DNA of 64,000 bases from Quillaja saponaria (Eukaryota; Streptophyta; Magnoliopsida; Fabales; Quillajaceae): assembly GCA_029379385.1 (NCBI GenBank), contig CM055617.1:7316001-7380000 (forward strand), read 5' to 3'. Below the pieces are notes generated by a model. It made no database searches, was not told where the DNA came from, and saw only the letters and a program-made list of their open reading frames with translations. The stretch's first letter is position 1; each line of letters begins with the position of its first letter. Positions 22,634-36,000 of this stretch are shown here, one piece after another. The position numbers and the translations under genes are program-made.

Positions 22634-24700
22634 CTAGGCAATTATTGTTCCATTGACGTATATATCTCCTATTGATTATACATGAAATATTGAGTCCATA
22701 CACAAAATGTCATACATGAAAACAGTTGCATATTTCTCATTTAAGAAATCAAAGCATACAAAGTATAATACAATTAACATAAGAGATTCAGCCAACTTAT
22801 GATTCAAGTATTCTTAAAATGAGGCAAAACTTGATGGAAAACGGAATTATGTCTCACCTCCATACTCCTTGTTTTTGGAATCAATATAGCAATCTCCTTC
22901 TACAGAAATAACACCAGGTACATCTATGAAAAACAACAACAGGAATGTTAGAATGTCAATTCATCATATCTTCCCCAAAAGGGCAAGTCACAAAAATGCA
23001 CATAGTGGGGTCAGGTCTGGACCCATAATCTCACCCTAAATCTTTACTTCAAAATGGGTGGGAAGGACTGTTGGAGACAAATGCCATTGTCCCTTGATAG
23101 TAAGATTGTATGTACCAAGGACCAAACACATACCATTAAACTTGCTTGACTCTTGCACTGTCAACTCAGCCTGAAATCCGGTATAAGTTGTTGTGCTACA
23201 AGCATAAATCTTCCTCTTTGCCTCTTCCACACTAAGCCCATAAACATTTAAATTAGTATCCCCTCTTCAAAATTAAGCTAAATTTTTTTGAAATGGATAT
23301 ATATACATCACGATGACAAAGGGAAAAAAACTGGAAAATGAATTAGTTCTGCTCTGGTGCCACTTTTAACAATTCCATTTTGTGCTCATTTCAGAGATCC
23401 TTTCTTATGATGATTTACACCACAATTAATATCCTGATTCCTGATTATATTTTTGGAAATGGCAAGGGTATCTAATTGCAATAAGTTAGTTATTGTTTAA
23501 ACTTTAGAGTTTAGACATGAAGTCACAAAAGGTCAACTAATCCATCATGGTCTTACCCTTAACTTTTGCATAATTTGACTAAACAAAAGTGCCAATACTG
23601 CTTCCATTGGAAACATAAAAGTAAATAAGAGAAAACAAGGCAAGTACCGTGAATCCACTGCAGAGTCACATAAATTAAATTAACAAATTCTGTGAGGTCC
23701 ATGTTGAGGGCCATAGAATGCAAATTGTGGACTAAACAATGTTTGTATAATACCAATTTGAAACTTTGGAAGAATCATAGAAGGGAATTCAACAATGATA
23801 AGTCCATCTTGAATATAGTCCTCACCCATCTTAATTTATGTACCCTGACTTCCCGTGTTAAGCAAATAACTGAAATAATAAACAACAGCAACTAATCCAC
23901 TCAGAGTGTTAAAGTGACGAGGAGGGATCTTGGTGGAAATTGGAATACTCTTATATAAGTTTAAATAAACGACACAAACCACATATTGTCAGATAATAAT
24001 TTCCAAGCAGTCTGTTTGGTTATAGAGAAACTCTATAACTGATAAAATAAATAACCAATAGAAAGGTCAAAAGATTTAAAAAATCAAGCTTTTATTTTTC
24101 ATCCATGACAACACTTCAATGACAAGTCGCCTAGCCATAGTAACTTTCTTGCAATCAAGACTACCAAAATAAAAAGCCCATTTGGTAATTCTTCTTCACC
24201 TTTGTATCTAACTATATATGGGCAACTCAAAAAGTTTTAGAATGAAGTATCACAAATATCAGTTTTTTTTTTCATAATTTTTGTTATTTCACCCTCCCCA
24301 ATTTTCTCTTCGCCAATAGTAAATATAGAAGACTGAGCAAAAGAGTGACAGAGGACCTGATTTTCAAACCATTGGCACATGCATGCTCGTATGCCATAAC
24401 CATATGTTCAGGAGTAGGCTTGGGATCCTTAGGGAAGTCCATAAGGATCAACCAGTGCTTGCCATCACAATCTCGTACATATGGTCCACAATAATATGAT
24501 AGGAGAGACGATGATCTGAACGCCCGGGATTGAGCCAGAAGAGTCGGAGATTGCGATGATGATAATGAAAAGGCAAGCTGGATAGGGATGGCTGGTAATG
24601 AAAATGGTGGTGCAGATATTGCATGATTTGCTGAGAGAGACCGGCGGAGACTGGAGAGGGTTGTCAGGGTACGACGGAGTCGAAGCGAGTACGAAGCCAT
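22634..24700 (-). CDS. MORF1-like multiple organellar RNA editing factor
   Basis: Exons 24357-24700, 23134-23231, 22858-22923 and 22634-22668 splice in phase to 180 aa. Residues 1 to about 70 are a Ser/Arg/Leu-rich organelle-targeting presequence. The MORF (RIP/DAG) domain follows: HWLILMDFPKDPKPTPEHM, then ISVEEAKRKIYACSTTTYTG, and DVPGVI...YIDSKNKEYGGD, closest to MORF1 among those I remember. MORFs bridge PPR proteins and the C-to-U editing machinery in mitochondria or plastids. Odd: the frame stops at TAG (22634-22636) right after the domain. A one-base shift just before it opens a further 43-codon P/N/Q-rich tail (LPRNPDAPGHSQPS ... to TAA at 22513) like the tails of MORF1 and MORF8. The gene may be truncated by a frameshift or the assembly may have one extra A. 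Confidence 0.85.
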
Positions 24701-24874
24701 GGCGGTGGCGGAGGGTTGGTTGTGTCACTAAAATGGAGAAAAGGCTTTTGACTTTCGACCACCGAGGGTAAAGGTCTATGGGTTTTCTTGATGGGCCTTG
24801 AAACATGTACAGTAATAAGTGTATAGAATAAACCAATCCAAATTATTTTAATTTTTTTTTAGACTGCTTTAGTT

Positions 24875-25235
24875 TGTCCCAATTTTATTTTAGTCTTCTA
24901 AAAATATTTCAGTCAATTTTATCTTCTAACATTCAAAATTTTTCAATCAAATTATATACTCTCATTTTCATGTTATGCATAAATAAACTATTTCTACATA
25001 ATTTAATGACAAAATAACTAAAAAGTTTTGTAAAATTCAAAAAACAACTTATATATGTTATTATATTTATGTCAAGTATGATTATTTAGTTAATTCATAA
25101 CATATAACGGAAGAATTGAAATTAATTGATAAATTTTAAATCTTAGAAGATAAAATTGATTGAAATTTTTTTTTTGAAAACTAAACTGAAAACTAATATA
25201 ATCCTGAATGACCAAAATAATAGATAAATTTTTTT
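24875..25235 (+). repeat. Dispersed AT-rich repeat, copy B
   Basis: Collinear with 3290-3650 in the same orientation; the shared blocks are listed at copy A. Both copies end near a GATAAAT motif after AAAATA(G)TAGATAAAT-type sequence. Confidence 0.6.
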
Positions 25236-25449
25236 TTAACTAATTAAATGTATATATGATTTATAATTAGTTCATAGATTGAATTGAATTGCGTTACTTA
25301 TGGGCTGAATTGTTTCGTTAATTCTAAATCAATCCAATATAATCGGTAATATAATTTTTTAAAATTCAATCCAAACTACATAAATTTCAAAATCAATTCA
25401 TAGACTAATCAAATTAGATTTTTATTTCAACTTATAATTTTACAATTAA

Positions 25450-26250
25450 AATTAATAAAAAAAGTTAGTTAGATTTATATCTATATTTATATTATACTAT
25501 ATATAATTAAGCCTCAATGATATAATTTTTTATTGACAAAAATAGCCCTCATAAAAAATTAATTTCTAACATTGCCCTCATAAATATATAAAAGAAACTT
25601 TTCTAATATATATTCACGCACATATGTGTTTGCATATATATATTTTATTTAATTTGATAAAAAGATGGGAGAGAATAGGAGAGTTGAAAAGTGGAGAGAT
25701 TATTTTATTAGGTATGAGGAGGTTATTACATATCTATCATTTAGTTATTATTTCACAGTATTAAAGTGTTGAGCTAAAAATAAACTATTACATTTTTTCT
25801 TCTAATTATTCTCCCTTTTAATACTAATAAATTAAAAAAAGAAACTAAGAATTGAAAGAAATATTAAGAGTATAGTTTTTATTTATTATACTATTATTTT
25901 TGTAATTCTTCTCGTATCTTAAGAATTAAAAGAAAAAAATCTATAAATTTATATTATGAATTTTATTTTAATTATATTTACTTATTTTTTTAATTACATT
26001 AAAAAAAAGTAATATTTAGTTATTATTACATAATATTAAAACATTGTGCCTCAAATAGATTACTTATTTATTTTTTTCCAAATGATTTCCAGTTTAATAA
26101 TAAAAATTTTATAATTTTTTTTACTATTAATCTCTTTTCCTAATTTTTCTTAATTTCATGAATTAAACAAAATATTAAGAGTATAATTTATATTACTACA
26201 ATATCAATTTCTTAACTATTATTCTATATTAAGAATTAAAAATATTATAA
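25450..26250 (-). repeat. AT-rich repeat block (inverted relative to 46, 52-54 kb blocks)
   Basis: Carries ATTAAGAGTATAGTTT near 25863 and ATTAAGAGTATAATTT near 26173, the reverse complement of the ATAATCATGAAACTATACTC-type units near 52.1, 53.97 and 54.16 kb. TTTATATCTATATTTATA near 25472 mirrors TATAGATATAGATATAAATT near 54.57 kb. Helitron-like ends are possible but not shown. Confidence 0.45.
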
Positions 26251-26812
26251 ATTTATAAAAAAATGAAATTTACTAATTTGTTTAATAAGTGCATGATTTA
26301 CATATAATGAGTATGTCTCATACACTAATGGTCATATCTATGATTCAATTTCACAATAAGAGATTATCATAAATTGTTTTACTGTTCATGTGATGTTACG
26401 ATGAAAGTAATTTATTTTTTTAGTTTAGTATAAATTATTTATATTGAGATTAAAAAATTTATAAATATTTACCCTGGTATCTTATCCATCCCAAAGCATT
26501 TGATAATTTTTTTTTTTTGCCAACTCATAATTGTCTCATTTCTGTAATTGGTGTTCGTAAGGTTTTTCAAACTGGTCTTCTAGAATAATATACAGAGAAG
26601 TGTAAATTAACAATGGGAAACTATACTATATTATAATGACCGTTATTCTTAAAAATTTTCCTATGAGACTACGGACGGGGGAAGAGAGACCTTGCATGTG
26701 CGTTGGTTCGATTTGGAGAGAGACAGAGCGGCGATTCCAAAGCGGAGAAGGTGTGTTTGAGTGTAAAGTTACCTGGCCTAAAAAGAAAAAAAAGAAAAAA
26801 AAGAAGAAAAAG

Positions 26813-26899
26813 TGTACCAAATAAACAACTACCCACGTTGAAGACTCTAGGATCGAAGTCCCCCATATGTTCCTGTACCAAATAAACAACTACCCAAGA
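26813..26899. repeat. 61-bp-period direct repeat in MLO upstream region
   Basis: TGTACCAAATAAACAACTAC occurs at 26813 and again at 26874, both followed by CCA. It is preceded by a long A/G-rich (poly-A-like) stretch at 26780-26811. This could be the edge of a retroposed insertion or a slippage duplication. It lies about 170 bp before the MLO start codon. Confidence 0.7.
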
Positions 26900-27052
26900 T
26901 GTTCCTCGTTTGTGACATCCTGCTTCCACATTTCCTGGCTTTTTCATTTAGTTACAGGTTTATGCTCTTGGGTCCTAATTTTCTCCGAAAAGACTTCAGT
27001 TTTCCCAAGAAAGTCTTGAACTTTCTGTGTCTGAGCTAACGGGTTGCTTATG

Positions 27053-30000
27053 ATGAGAGAAATGGAGGAGGTGATACCCCAAGAAAGGTCTCTGGCTGAG
27101 ACACCTACATATTCAGTTGCCTCAGTTGTTACAGTCATGGTCTTCATCTGCTTTTTGGTTGAACGGTTAATATGCAGATTTGGAAAGGTAAGATGGACTA
27201 CTCTATAACATTGCTTAGTTTAGTTGCTGAAATGTGGGAAGAATGAGAAGTTAGGATTATATTCTTGGACCCACATAGCTCTGTTACCTAGTTCAGTTCA
27301 CTCTGAAATTTAGGAAAAACTCAGAATCTGCAACATATAATCCTCTGTTTGACTTCTGAGAAAATGTGATTAGTGGAAGTACATTTTTTTTTTTTTTTTT
27401 TTCACAAAAAAAAAAAAAAAATTTAAAAATCTTCTAGGTACTAGTAGCTATATAATGTTTTTATGTATGGACGGACATAGCTATATAACTCAATTCAAGG
27501 TTGAGGAAATATAGCAGGCTGCTGTGTTTAATGTAGTTGCCAAAAGTATTGAAAATAAATGATTTTGTTTGGACTTTGGAGTCAATTGGGACTTAAATGT
27601 TTTTTATTGCAAGTGGAGAACATTGTTAGATTCTATCTAGATGTTAGGTTAGGTTATTATTAATGATTATTGTATTACAAATGGAACAAGTTTCTGAGAA
27701 AATAATAGGCCAGCACTATTATGTTGAAATGTTTGCAAAGTACTCCTCATCATGTGCAGCTTATGAGGTTGGGCAAGTTGATATCAAAGTGTAGTTGTTA
27801 CTATAATTATAAGCAAATATGCAGATAGATATTCTTATAACTTGTTCAAAATCTTATTGTTGTCATGTTTGTTTGGGTGTATATTGATTCTAATTCGTTT
27901 TTGAGAAAAAAAATAAAATTCATAACTGGTTTCGGGTTACTTTAAGTTGACCTGTTAATTCCAAAAATCAAATTTCTCCCCTTCAGGCTGTAAATGTATT
28001 CTGAACAAGAAGGCAGGGCATAATATATTAAACTTCTTGAATCTCATGAAGATATAAATGTTTTATACAGTGGTTGAAGAAGACAAGGCGCAAGGCACTA
28101 TTTGCTTCTTTGGAGAAGATTAAAGAAGGTAATTAATAATGTATACTTTGTAGCTGTAAACTACGTCAAGTAGGGGTTGAGACTGGTTCTGGCACACCTT
28201 GTGCACTTATTTTATGTTTGCTGATCTGTTTTCTACTTTGCCTTGGTTTTAAGGAGCTCTTTGTGAGGATTAAGGTATTATGAGAGCTCTAGTGATATGT
28301 GATTGAAACATTTTGATTTTGCATTGGTCACTAAAAGAGACACCTTGGATCAATGCGAATGGGGGAAAATGATTTATATAGCCGACCCTAACTAGTTTGG
28401 GATTTAAGATTTAGTTGAGTTGAGTTGTTGAGTTTATTGTGTCATATTTTATAGGCAGAGAGGTCCTTTCCTCTATTGCTTTCCCTTGCATTTTTCATCT
28501 TTCATTCACAATGCTGTATTGCTTGCTTTTATACATCTGATGGAGGATACTGGTCTTGACATTGTCCTTTTGTTTGGAAATATAAATGATCGGGAGACTC
28601 TTTTTTTTTAGTACTGGCATAGGCAGGCCTTTGATCTTCTAGTCCTGCTTACTGTTATTGATTCTTGCTATATTTTCAGGGCGTCTGATAGAAGAGGTTG
28701 GACTCTATAGGTAGATGCACTTTTCTTGTAAAACAGCTTTTGCCTTCTTGTTCATTCTTCTAGTCCTAGAACTGTACCTCTTAGTATCCTATATGGAGAG
28801 CTGAAGTTCCCTCTATAGTTAAAGCTTTTATTTGCTTCACGGTGCTTTTGTCTGGAAACTTTTTTGTGTTTTTATGTTTGATACTTGTTAGACCACCGCC
28901 CATATCTTCACAGTTCTGTTGGTTGGAGTATCTCTAAATCGGTTCTTGTACTTTCAGTTAGCAATGGTAGGAAGAAAAGGGAAGCTACTTTTGTATAAAT
29001 ACCATGATTTGTTATATCTGATTGGAGCATTAATGATGGAGATTTCAGGGGCCATGTTTGTGACAGCACTTCTTATTTCAGATAGATTAGTCCTCTTGGC
29101 TTCTCTTTGGCATTTTGCTTTGAGCTTTTCTTTTTCTTAGATTCAATTTGGATTAGCTAGCCCCTTTGTACTGTTAACTTCTTATATTCTTCTTTTTTTT
29201 TTTTTTCCCCTTATATTTTTGTTCTTTTTCATTCATAATAAAATTTATTTTCTTGAAAAGAAAAAATTAATTTTTAATTCTTCTTGCTAGAGCTGATGCT
29301 ACTTGGGCTTATTTCTTTGTTGTTGGCACAAAGCGCAAGATGGATCTCTGAGATTTGTTTGGATTCATCTCTTTTTACCAGTAAATTATATCTTTGTTCT
29401 GAAGAAGATGTTAGCACGAATGAGAATATCATGCTCAGAAGTTCAAATTCTTTCCCCAATGAGAGCGCTATCCCAAAGGGAATACATACTATTGCACCTC
29501 ATCAATGTGGTGAGGTAATATGCTTCACTTACCAGTTTCTTAGGAGTAGTTTAGTTCAGCATTCCTAATGCTAACAGCTGCAAGCAGGGACGTGAACCAT
29601 TTGTTTCCTATGAGGGTCTTGAGCAGCTGCACCGGTTCTTGTTTGTTCTAGGGATCACACATGTTCTGTATAGTTTTGTGGCAGTTGGTCTGGCAATGAG
29701 CAAGGTCAGTCACCATATGCCTGATTTACTCTATGATAACATATAATATTTCTAATTGGTATATGTAAAGTTATTGGTCCTATTCAGAAACTTTTATGAG
29801 AACAAGTGATCCACCATTCAGAATGAAATCAAGTCCTGTAGCTCCCCAAAAGCTCATCTGATCCAAAGGTGGTACATATCCTGTAAAAGGCTGTCACAAT
29901 CAGAATTATAAACCATTACAAGATTTTAGATATGTACATAATGGCATAATCAGAAATGGTAATAATACCCTCCCTCGTCACCTAAATGGTAATAAAATCC

Positions 30001-33000
30001 TCCCTCGTTACCTATCTATGGTTCCCTCTGGGTCACCATCTTTGGTTGTAGAGATTCAAATTTCAAATCTCTTTCGCAGCTTTCATGAACTCTTCCCTAC
30101 CTTAAATAACCAGTTAATGCATGGAAAGTGGACACATGTATCGAATTGCACAACGTCTTAGAAAGAGCAGACCAGGAAAAGATGAACCGCATTCATGAAT
30201 TCTGAATTATTCGTTTTGCCCAATGATTTTTTTTTTTTTTCAGAAGAAAGTCATTAAGTTCAATAATTAGGAGCCTTGTTAAAATCCACTTGGAGTTCAG
30301 TTGCCTTACTGGCCTTTCTTCTTTCTGGTCTGCCTACAGGTCCATTTCTTGCTGCACAAAATTATGTGATGCGATTGATACCTCCTGCATGCTAAACTAA
30401 GGCACTGGTTTATTTGTTCGTTTCATGTCTTTGCAGATCTACAGTTGGCGGAAATGGGAAAATCAGGCTACCTTCGGGGGTGATGGAAATTTGCAAGGTA
30501 CAGAAAAAATGAACAGCTTGGTTGACTGCAGCTTTGTTTTGCTCTTGAGCTAGTCATGCTATTTATACCTATTAGAGTATTAGTTTTATTGGTTAGTTGA
30601 ATTATACTATGAAAAGACAATGTTTAATTTCCTCTCTGAAAAAATAAAACAAGATGCAATTTCTATGTGGAAAATGGCTCCGTGGCTTCCCCATTTTACC
30701 CACAGCACATTGGAATCAAATTTTCCTGGTCTTACGTCTTAGACAATGTATTGGTGATCTTAAGAATAGGTGACTAACTTATGGCTGGTGGATTAGTGAC
30801 CAAATCACAAAGAGGTTCAGATAAATGGTTTCAAATGGAATTTAAAGTAGGAAAAAAATGAACACGTCAAGAATTCAGCCCAAACCCATACTTACTCTGA
30901 TCAGCTCATAAACAAGCATGTCCTTTTCTGTTATAGCATTGAAGCAAAGGCTTGCTTGGCTTGAAAGTGAAGTTGTTGTACTTGCCTTGAGATAGATGGA
31001 TTACATAAAAGGTACTTATGGAAGCTTGAAAATGCTTATTACCTCAAGAAAAAATTAGAAAGATAACCTGGGAAAAAATGAAAAAAGAATTGCCTGACCC
31101 TCTACTGTCTTTGTGTGGTACTATACATAGTTTCTCAGGCTGTCAGCTTTCGTACCAGAACCATCCAGGCATATATAGCCATTCTTTTAAAATAATCGAT
31201 ATCATTGCACCCATGCTTTGCTTAGGTTAGCTGTAATTTTTACTTAACCAAAAAAGGCTCTTTTATTATCTTATTTTTTTCATTATGTTTATCCAGTAGC
31301 AGAAAAGAAAGAACCGATTCAGATTTCAATCTTTGGAATTTACATTGAAAATATGCCTTCCATAACAAAAATGACAAGAAACACACTTAGTTTTCAATAT
31401 GAATTTAGGAGAATACTGAAAGAATAGAAAATAATTTAGAAGGCTACATGTTATGCATTTGTTATCAGAAGATTCAGAACGCATGTCCTTTAAGTTATGT
31501 ATTATCTTAAGTAAGGTGCAGAATCATGAGATTATCTTAATAAATCACACCCTGGATGGTGTGTCGCAACAATGTAGAGTAGTAGACAATGGTAGGAAAA
31601 ATAATCAGAAGAAAAATTGGGATTCCAAGGTTGCTATTTTGATTTCTTGCTGTTTGGAAAACATATGAATTGGGAGATAAGGGTGGATTGTTAGGAATTA
31701 GTTTGATTAGCTGGAATATGGACATTTTAGGTATTTTGTGTAATCATTACAAGGCTTGAAGCACTGTATCAAAGAACTGCATGAAAATACAATTTGGTTA
31801 TTTCCTCAAGCTCTGATGCAGAGCCGACTAACTCCCTATTACAAGGGTTAAATTTTCTTTTCCTCCTTGCTTGCTTGCCTTGTTTCTCTTAGAATCAAGC
31901 TCTATCAATTGTATCCGAGCTTTTTCTTATGCAGATGTGCTTTTACTCTATTATTACTGGAATTGGTTTATCTGTTTTTTCTTATGTCCAGTAATGAACA
32001 CTTTTCTTTACAGCTAAGATACACAAGATCATGAGGCGACAAACTACCTTTGTTTTCCATCACACTTCTCATCCATGGAGCAGGAGTCGGACTCTAATTT
32101 GGATGGTAATATTTCATTCATGTTAATGATTATAAAATCATTAGGTCTTTTGTAGAGTTCTTAGATGGAAAGAATTGTGACTAGTAGTTTTGCTTTTTCT
32201 TCGGTGGGTTGTGTCAGTACCCGCCTGGTGTACAAAGATATGACTCTTTTCTTGTTCATGAAATCATTACTTATAAAATAAAATAAAAAATTATATCCTG
32301 GCTTGCCTGTGAGCTTCTGTTCTGTTGCTTCCATCTTTGGTTGGCCTTGTTCAGTTCAGCATATATTATTTAGGGAGTTAGATTAATATTATTAAAGCTA
32401 CACCTTTCACTATTTAAAGTAATGAGACTGGAGTTATGCCAAGATAGGAGGGTTATTCCTTACTCAGCTAGAATTCTGGCAACTTCTCGATATACTTCTG
32501 CTTAGTTTTGGTCTTACTTCAATTTATCAATGTCCAATGGGATGTAATATCTGGTCCTTCTCGCAGCTTTGCTTTTTACGGCAGTTTAGGAGTTCTATAC
32601 AAAAATCAGATTACCTTGCACTCCGCCTGGGATTCATCAATGTGGAGTATCTAATCTACCGAGGTCCTTTTCTACTTCTTTTTTATTTGTCTTGTTTCTT
32701 TTTGGTTGTTTATTTACTCTATTATGACACTTATAAGCATGGAATTGTGATTTCTCTCTAATTGCTTTTTGATAATGTAATTCAACCCTCTTCTAACAAC
32801 CTTCCGTGTAATTATATTGCACTTCTTTGGAAGAGCAAAACTCTGGTTTCTATTCAAGAAATCAAATATTATTTGAATGAAAAACTAATATCATATATGA
32901 ATATGAGAATAAACTACAAGTAGTAATGGACTAGAGAATAACACTAAAATAACAGAATGTAGACTTTAGACTACAGATCAACAAAGATAATGGTAAGGTT

Positions 33001-36000
33001 TGGAATATTTTAGTTTTATGTACAGAATGAAACAATGCGGTTGGATAATTTCATCCATAAGACCCTTGCTTGCATTTTACATAAGATGCGGCTTAAGAAC
33101 CATTACTTGAAGTATTATACTTGATTGTTTAAGAATAAGATTTTACTGATTGGCTCACTTTTCAATTTAAGGTGCTTGAAACCTTGCCTTTCCTTTGTTT
33201 TTTGACTTTTTTTTTTATGCTAGGTAAATTTTTTGTTGTTGTTGTTGTCATGGTTATTCATTGTTGTAAGAAAAGTGTAACGTCAACGATCTGACAATCC
33301 CCTTCCCTGTTAGTTTACCACTAGGATGAACTTTGTTGCAATTTCCCTGTTTTCATAACTTCCAGGAACATAAACTGCCACTTTCTTATAACTTCCACAA
33401 ATATATGGTTCGGAGCATGGAAGATGAATTTCAGGGCATTCTTGGGATAAGGTATGCACTCTTTCAAATCGGGTTGGCTCTTCTACTGACATCGTCTTGA
33501 TGCTAATTGATATCAGCTGTTGGCAGTCAGGAGCTTGTTAAATTTAGCAATTGGTGCATATTGTGATGAAAGAGAATGGGATCTATCATCTGTAGGAATG
33601 TCATTTGATATAGCAGATATTCTTAGATTACTACTTAAAAGTCAATTACCATGATCACGCTATGTTCTGGAATGTGGTATTGGAATCGAGATGGGGTAAG
33701 CTACCTAGTTAAAAATATGGTATCATAGGGGTAAGCTTAGTTTGTTTGCTATTTTGGGACGTGATACGTCTGAAGTATTTAATCGGATCGCTCTACTAAC
33801 TTTGGGCGGTACATCTCCTATTAAATTCAACTAATTTAATAGAATACATAATAGTTAAATTATGTTATAAGAAAGATAATACTATACGTACATATAGTAA
33901 TTTACTAAATACTAATTATATAAATACAAATAGACATATAGAAAGGCAATATGTAATAAACCAATAATCGATATTCGCAGACTTCTCATCATTCTATCTT
34001 ATTTTCTAGCTAGAAAATGTCATGATTTTGAGTCGCCACTTTTGGTGGTTTGGATTGCAGAACCATAGAGATCCCGGTATGAAAAAGTTCCACGATCCTA
34101 GAACGAGATCCTGGAACGTGGAACACGTGGGGATCAAAGTTCCCGGTAACTAACATGTATTTACTTTATTAACTATATACTTATATACACAAATTATTTA
34201 CTGTGTTCATCCCAAAGCATATCTCAAGTACTCTTGTTTTTCTCCCTCCCTCTCCATCTCTGCAGTGAATGTAAGACTTTAAGTGGCAGCCCATACCACC
34301 CCGACTCAAATCTTTATAATCCATCACATTCCTACTTTTGGTGGGAAGTTCAATTACTTAGGTTTGAATCTTGAATATTTTATTGTGTTGAGTAAACCTA
34401 TCTCCCTACAATTGACAAGCTGTGCTGAAAATCTGAACAATATATTCCATTTCTTTTGTGAATACCTAGAATGTGGGATATTTAGCTCTTATATGCATAA
34501 AAATTAAACAACAGAAGCAAGGATGGGAGAGACAAAGAAAATAAAATTTTCCACTAAATTCTATTTGTGAATGCATGAAGTTCAAAAAGTGATCTTATTA
34601 TGTGTACTCTGTTCTTTGAAAGGATATCCTATGGAAGGTCATCTCCTACACCTATAAGATTACATCTCTACTAGTATCCTTCTCATATAGTTGCTTAAAC
34701 CTGTCATTCTTTGAATTAAGCAGTTTGCCTCAAATCCTTGAACCTCATCTATAAGGATGTTCTGGAATGATGATTTAGAGATTGTTACTAAATGGACTAG
34801 TAAAGTTCTCCTACACGTGCTCCACATATGAAAATGTGCATTGGCTTTTCCATCTCTAAAGCTCAAGCAAGTGTATCTACTAAATAGATGCACTTAGCTT
34901 TATCAATTAATCATGAGTAAATAAATTATACTTACATTGAAAATCAAATTGCCTTTACGGCTGAGGGGTAAGTGGCAGACTCATTAGACAAACATTCAAC
35001 ATAAAAGTATGCTGTTATAGACATCAGAAAAATGTGATACTTCCTCGACAAGGGTTGTTGTTTCATTATCTTATGTCTAACATAGAGATGACCATATAGA
35101 ATTCTAATATATTAATTATATAATGTAAATTTATTGCAATATCCAAAGAGAGAAAGATGAAATTCTAGTTAGTCTCAAAAACTGATTTTATCAGTTTCAT
35201 GAATGGAATGACCACTCTAGTTGACGGACCAGACAAAATACTGAAGCAATAAGGCTTCTGGTCAAATGTAGATTCTTTACAAATTAACTATATCATCAAT
35301 ATCTGCAACATATTTATCTTCTAACATTTGCGATTTCCAAACATATTTATCTAAGAAAGGGTAGAAGGAGGTTATGTTGTAATATACATAATCATTTTTA
35401 ATAATATTATAATTTATATTTTTGCAGCTGGCCACTTTGGGGTTATGCTATTGTTTGCATCCTCGTAAACATCCATGGTAACTCTTCATTTTTTTCTAAA
35501 AGCTTGTGTGAAGGTCGTTTATCTTAGTTATATTTCCTGAGACATTATGTTTCCAAATTTTCAGGTTTAAATATATATTTCTGGCTTTCTTTCATCCCTG
35601 GAATTGTAAGTATACTCAATCTGTTTCATTAAACAGAAGCAAAGGAGCCCTTACAAGATTGAATTTTAACCCATTTTTACTGTTTTACTATGTAACAGCT
35701 TGTCATGTTGGTTGGGACAAAACTTCAACATGTTGTCTCCACTTTAGCACTTGAAATTTTGGAGCAAACAGGTCCATCTGTTAGAGATCAAGTAAAGCCT
35801 CGTGATGCTCTTTTTTGGTTTAAAAAACCGGAGATATTACTAAGGCTGATACAATTTGTGATTTTTCAGGTAATAGTTTGTCCAAGTGTTGTATGTAATT
35901 CTTGTGAATCTGTGTATTTGACTTTTGTCCTCATTGTCTTGTCTGTGTATACAGAATGCTTTTGAGATGGCAACGTTTATTTGGTCCTTGGTAAGTGGAA

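Larger units (their letters stand above)
24701..27052. other. AT-rich intergenic region between MORF and MLO genes
   Basis: Divergent upstream regions of the MORF gene (-) and the MLO gene (+). It contains dispersed repeat copy B (24875-25235), a block of AT-rich repeat related to the 46 and 53-54 kb blocks but inverted (about 25450-26250), and a 61-bp duplication in the presumed MLO leader. No protein-coding frame was recognised. Confidence 0.6.

Noticed and set aside
22634..24700. MORF gene as a plain pseudogene
   Set aside because: Three junctions are phase-perfect and the whole MORF domain is open; only the tail is affected, so a functional 180-aa protein remains possible.
33230..33250. 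(TTG)n run in MLO intron 7 as a LINE tail
   Set aside because: No recognisable element end precedes it, so a simple microsatellite is the better reading.
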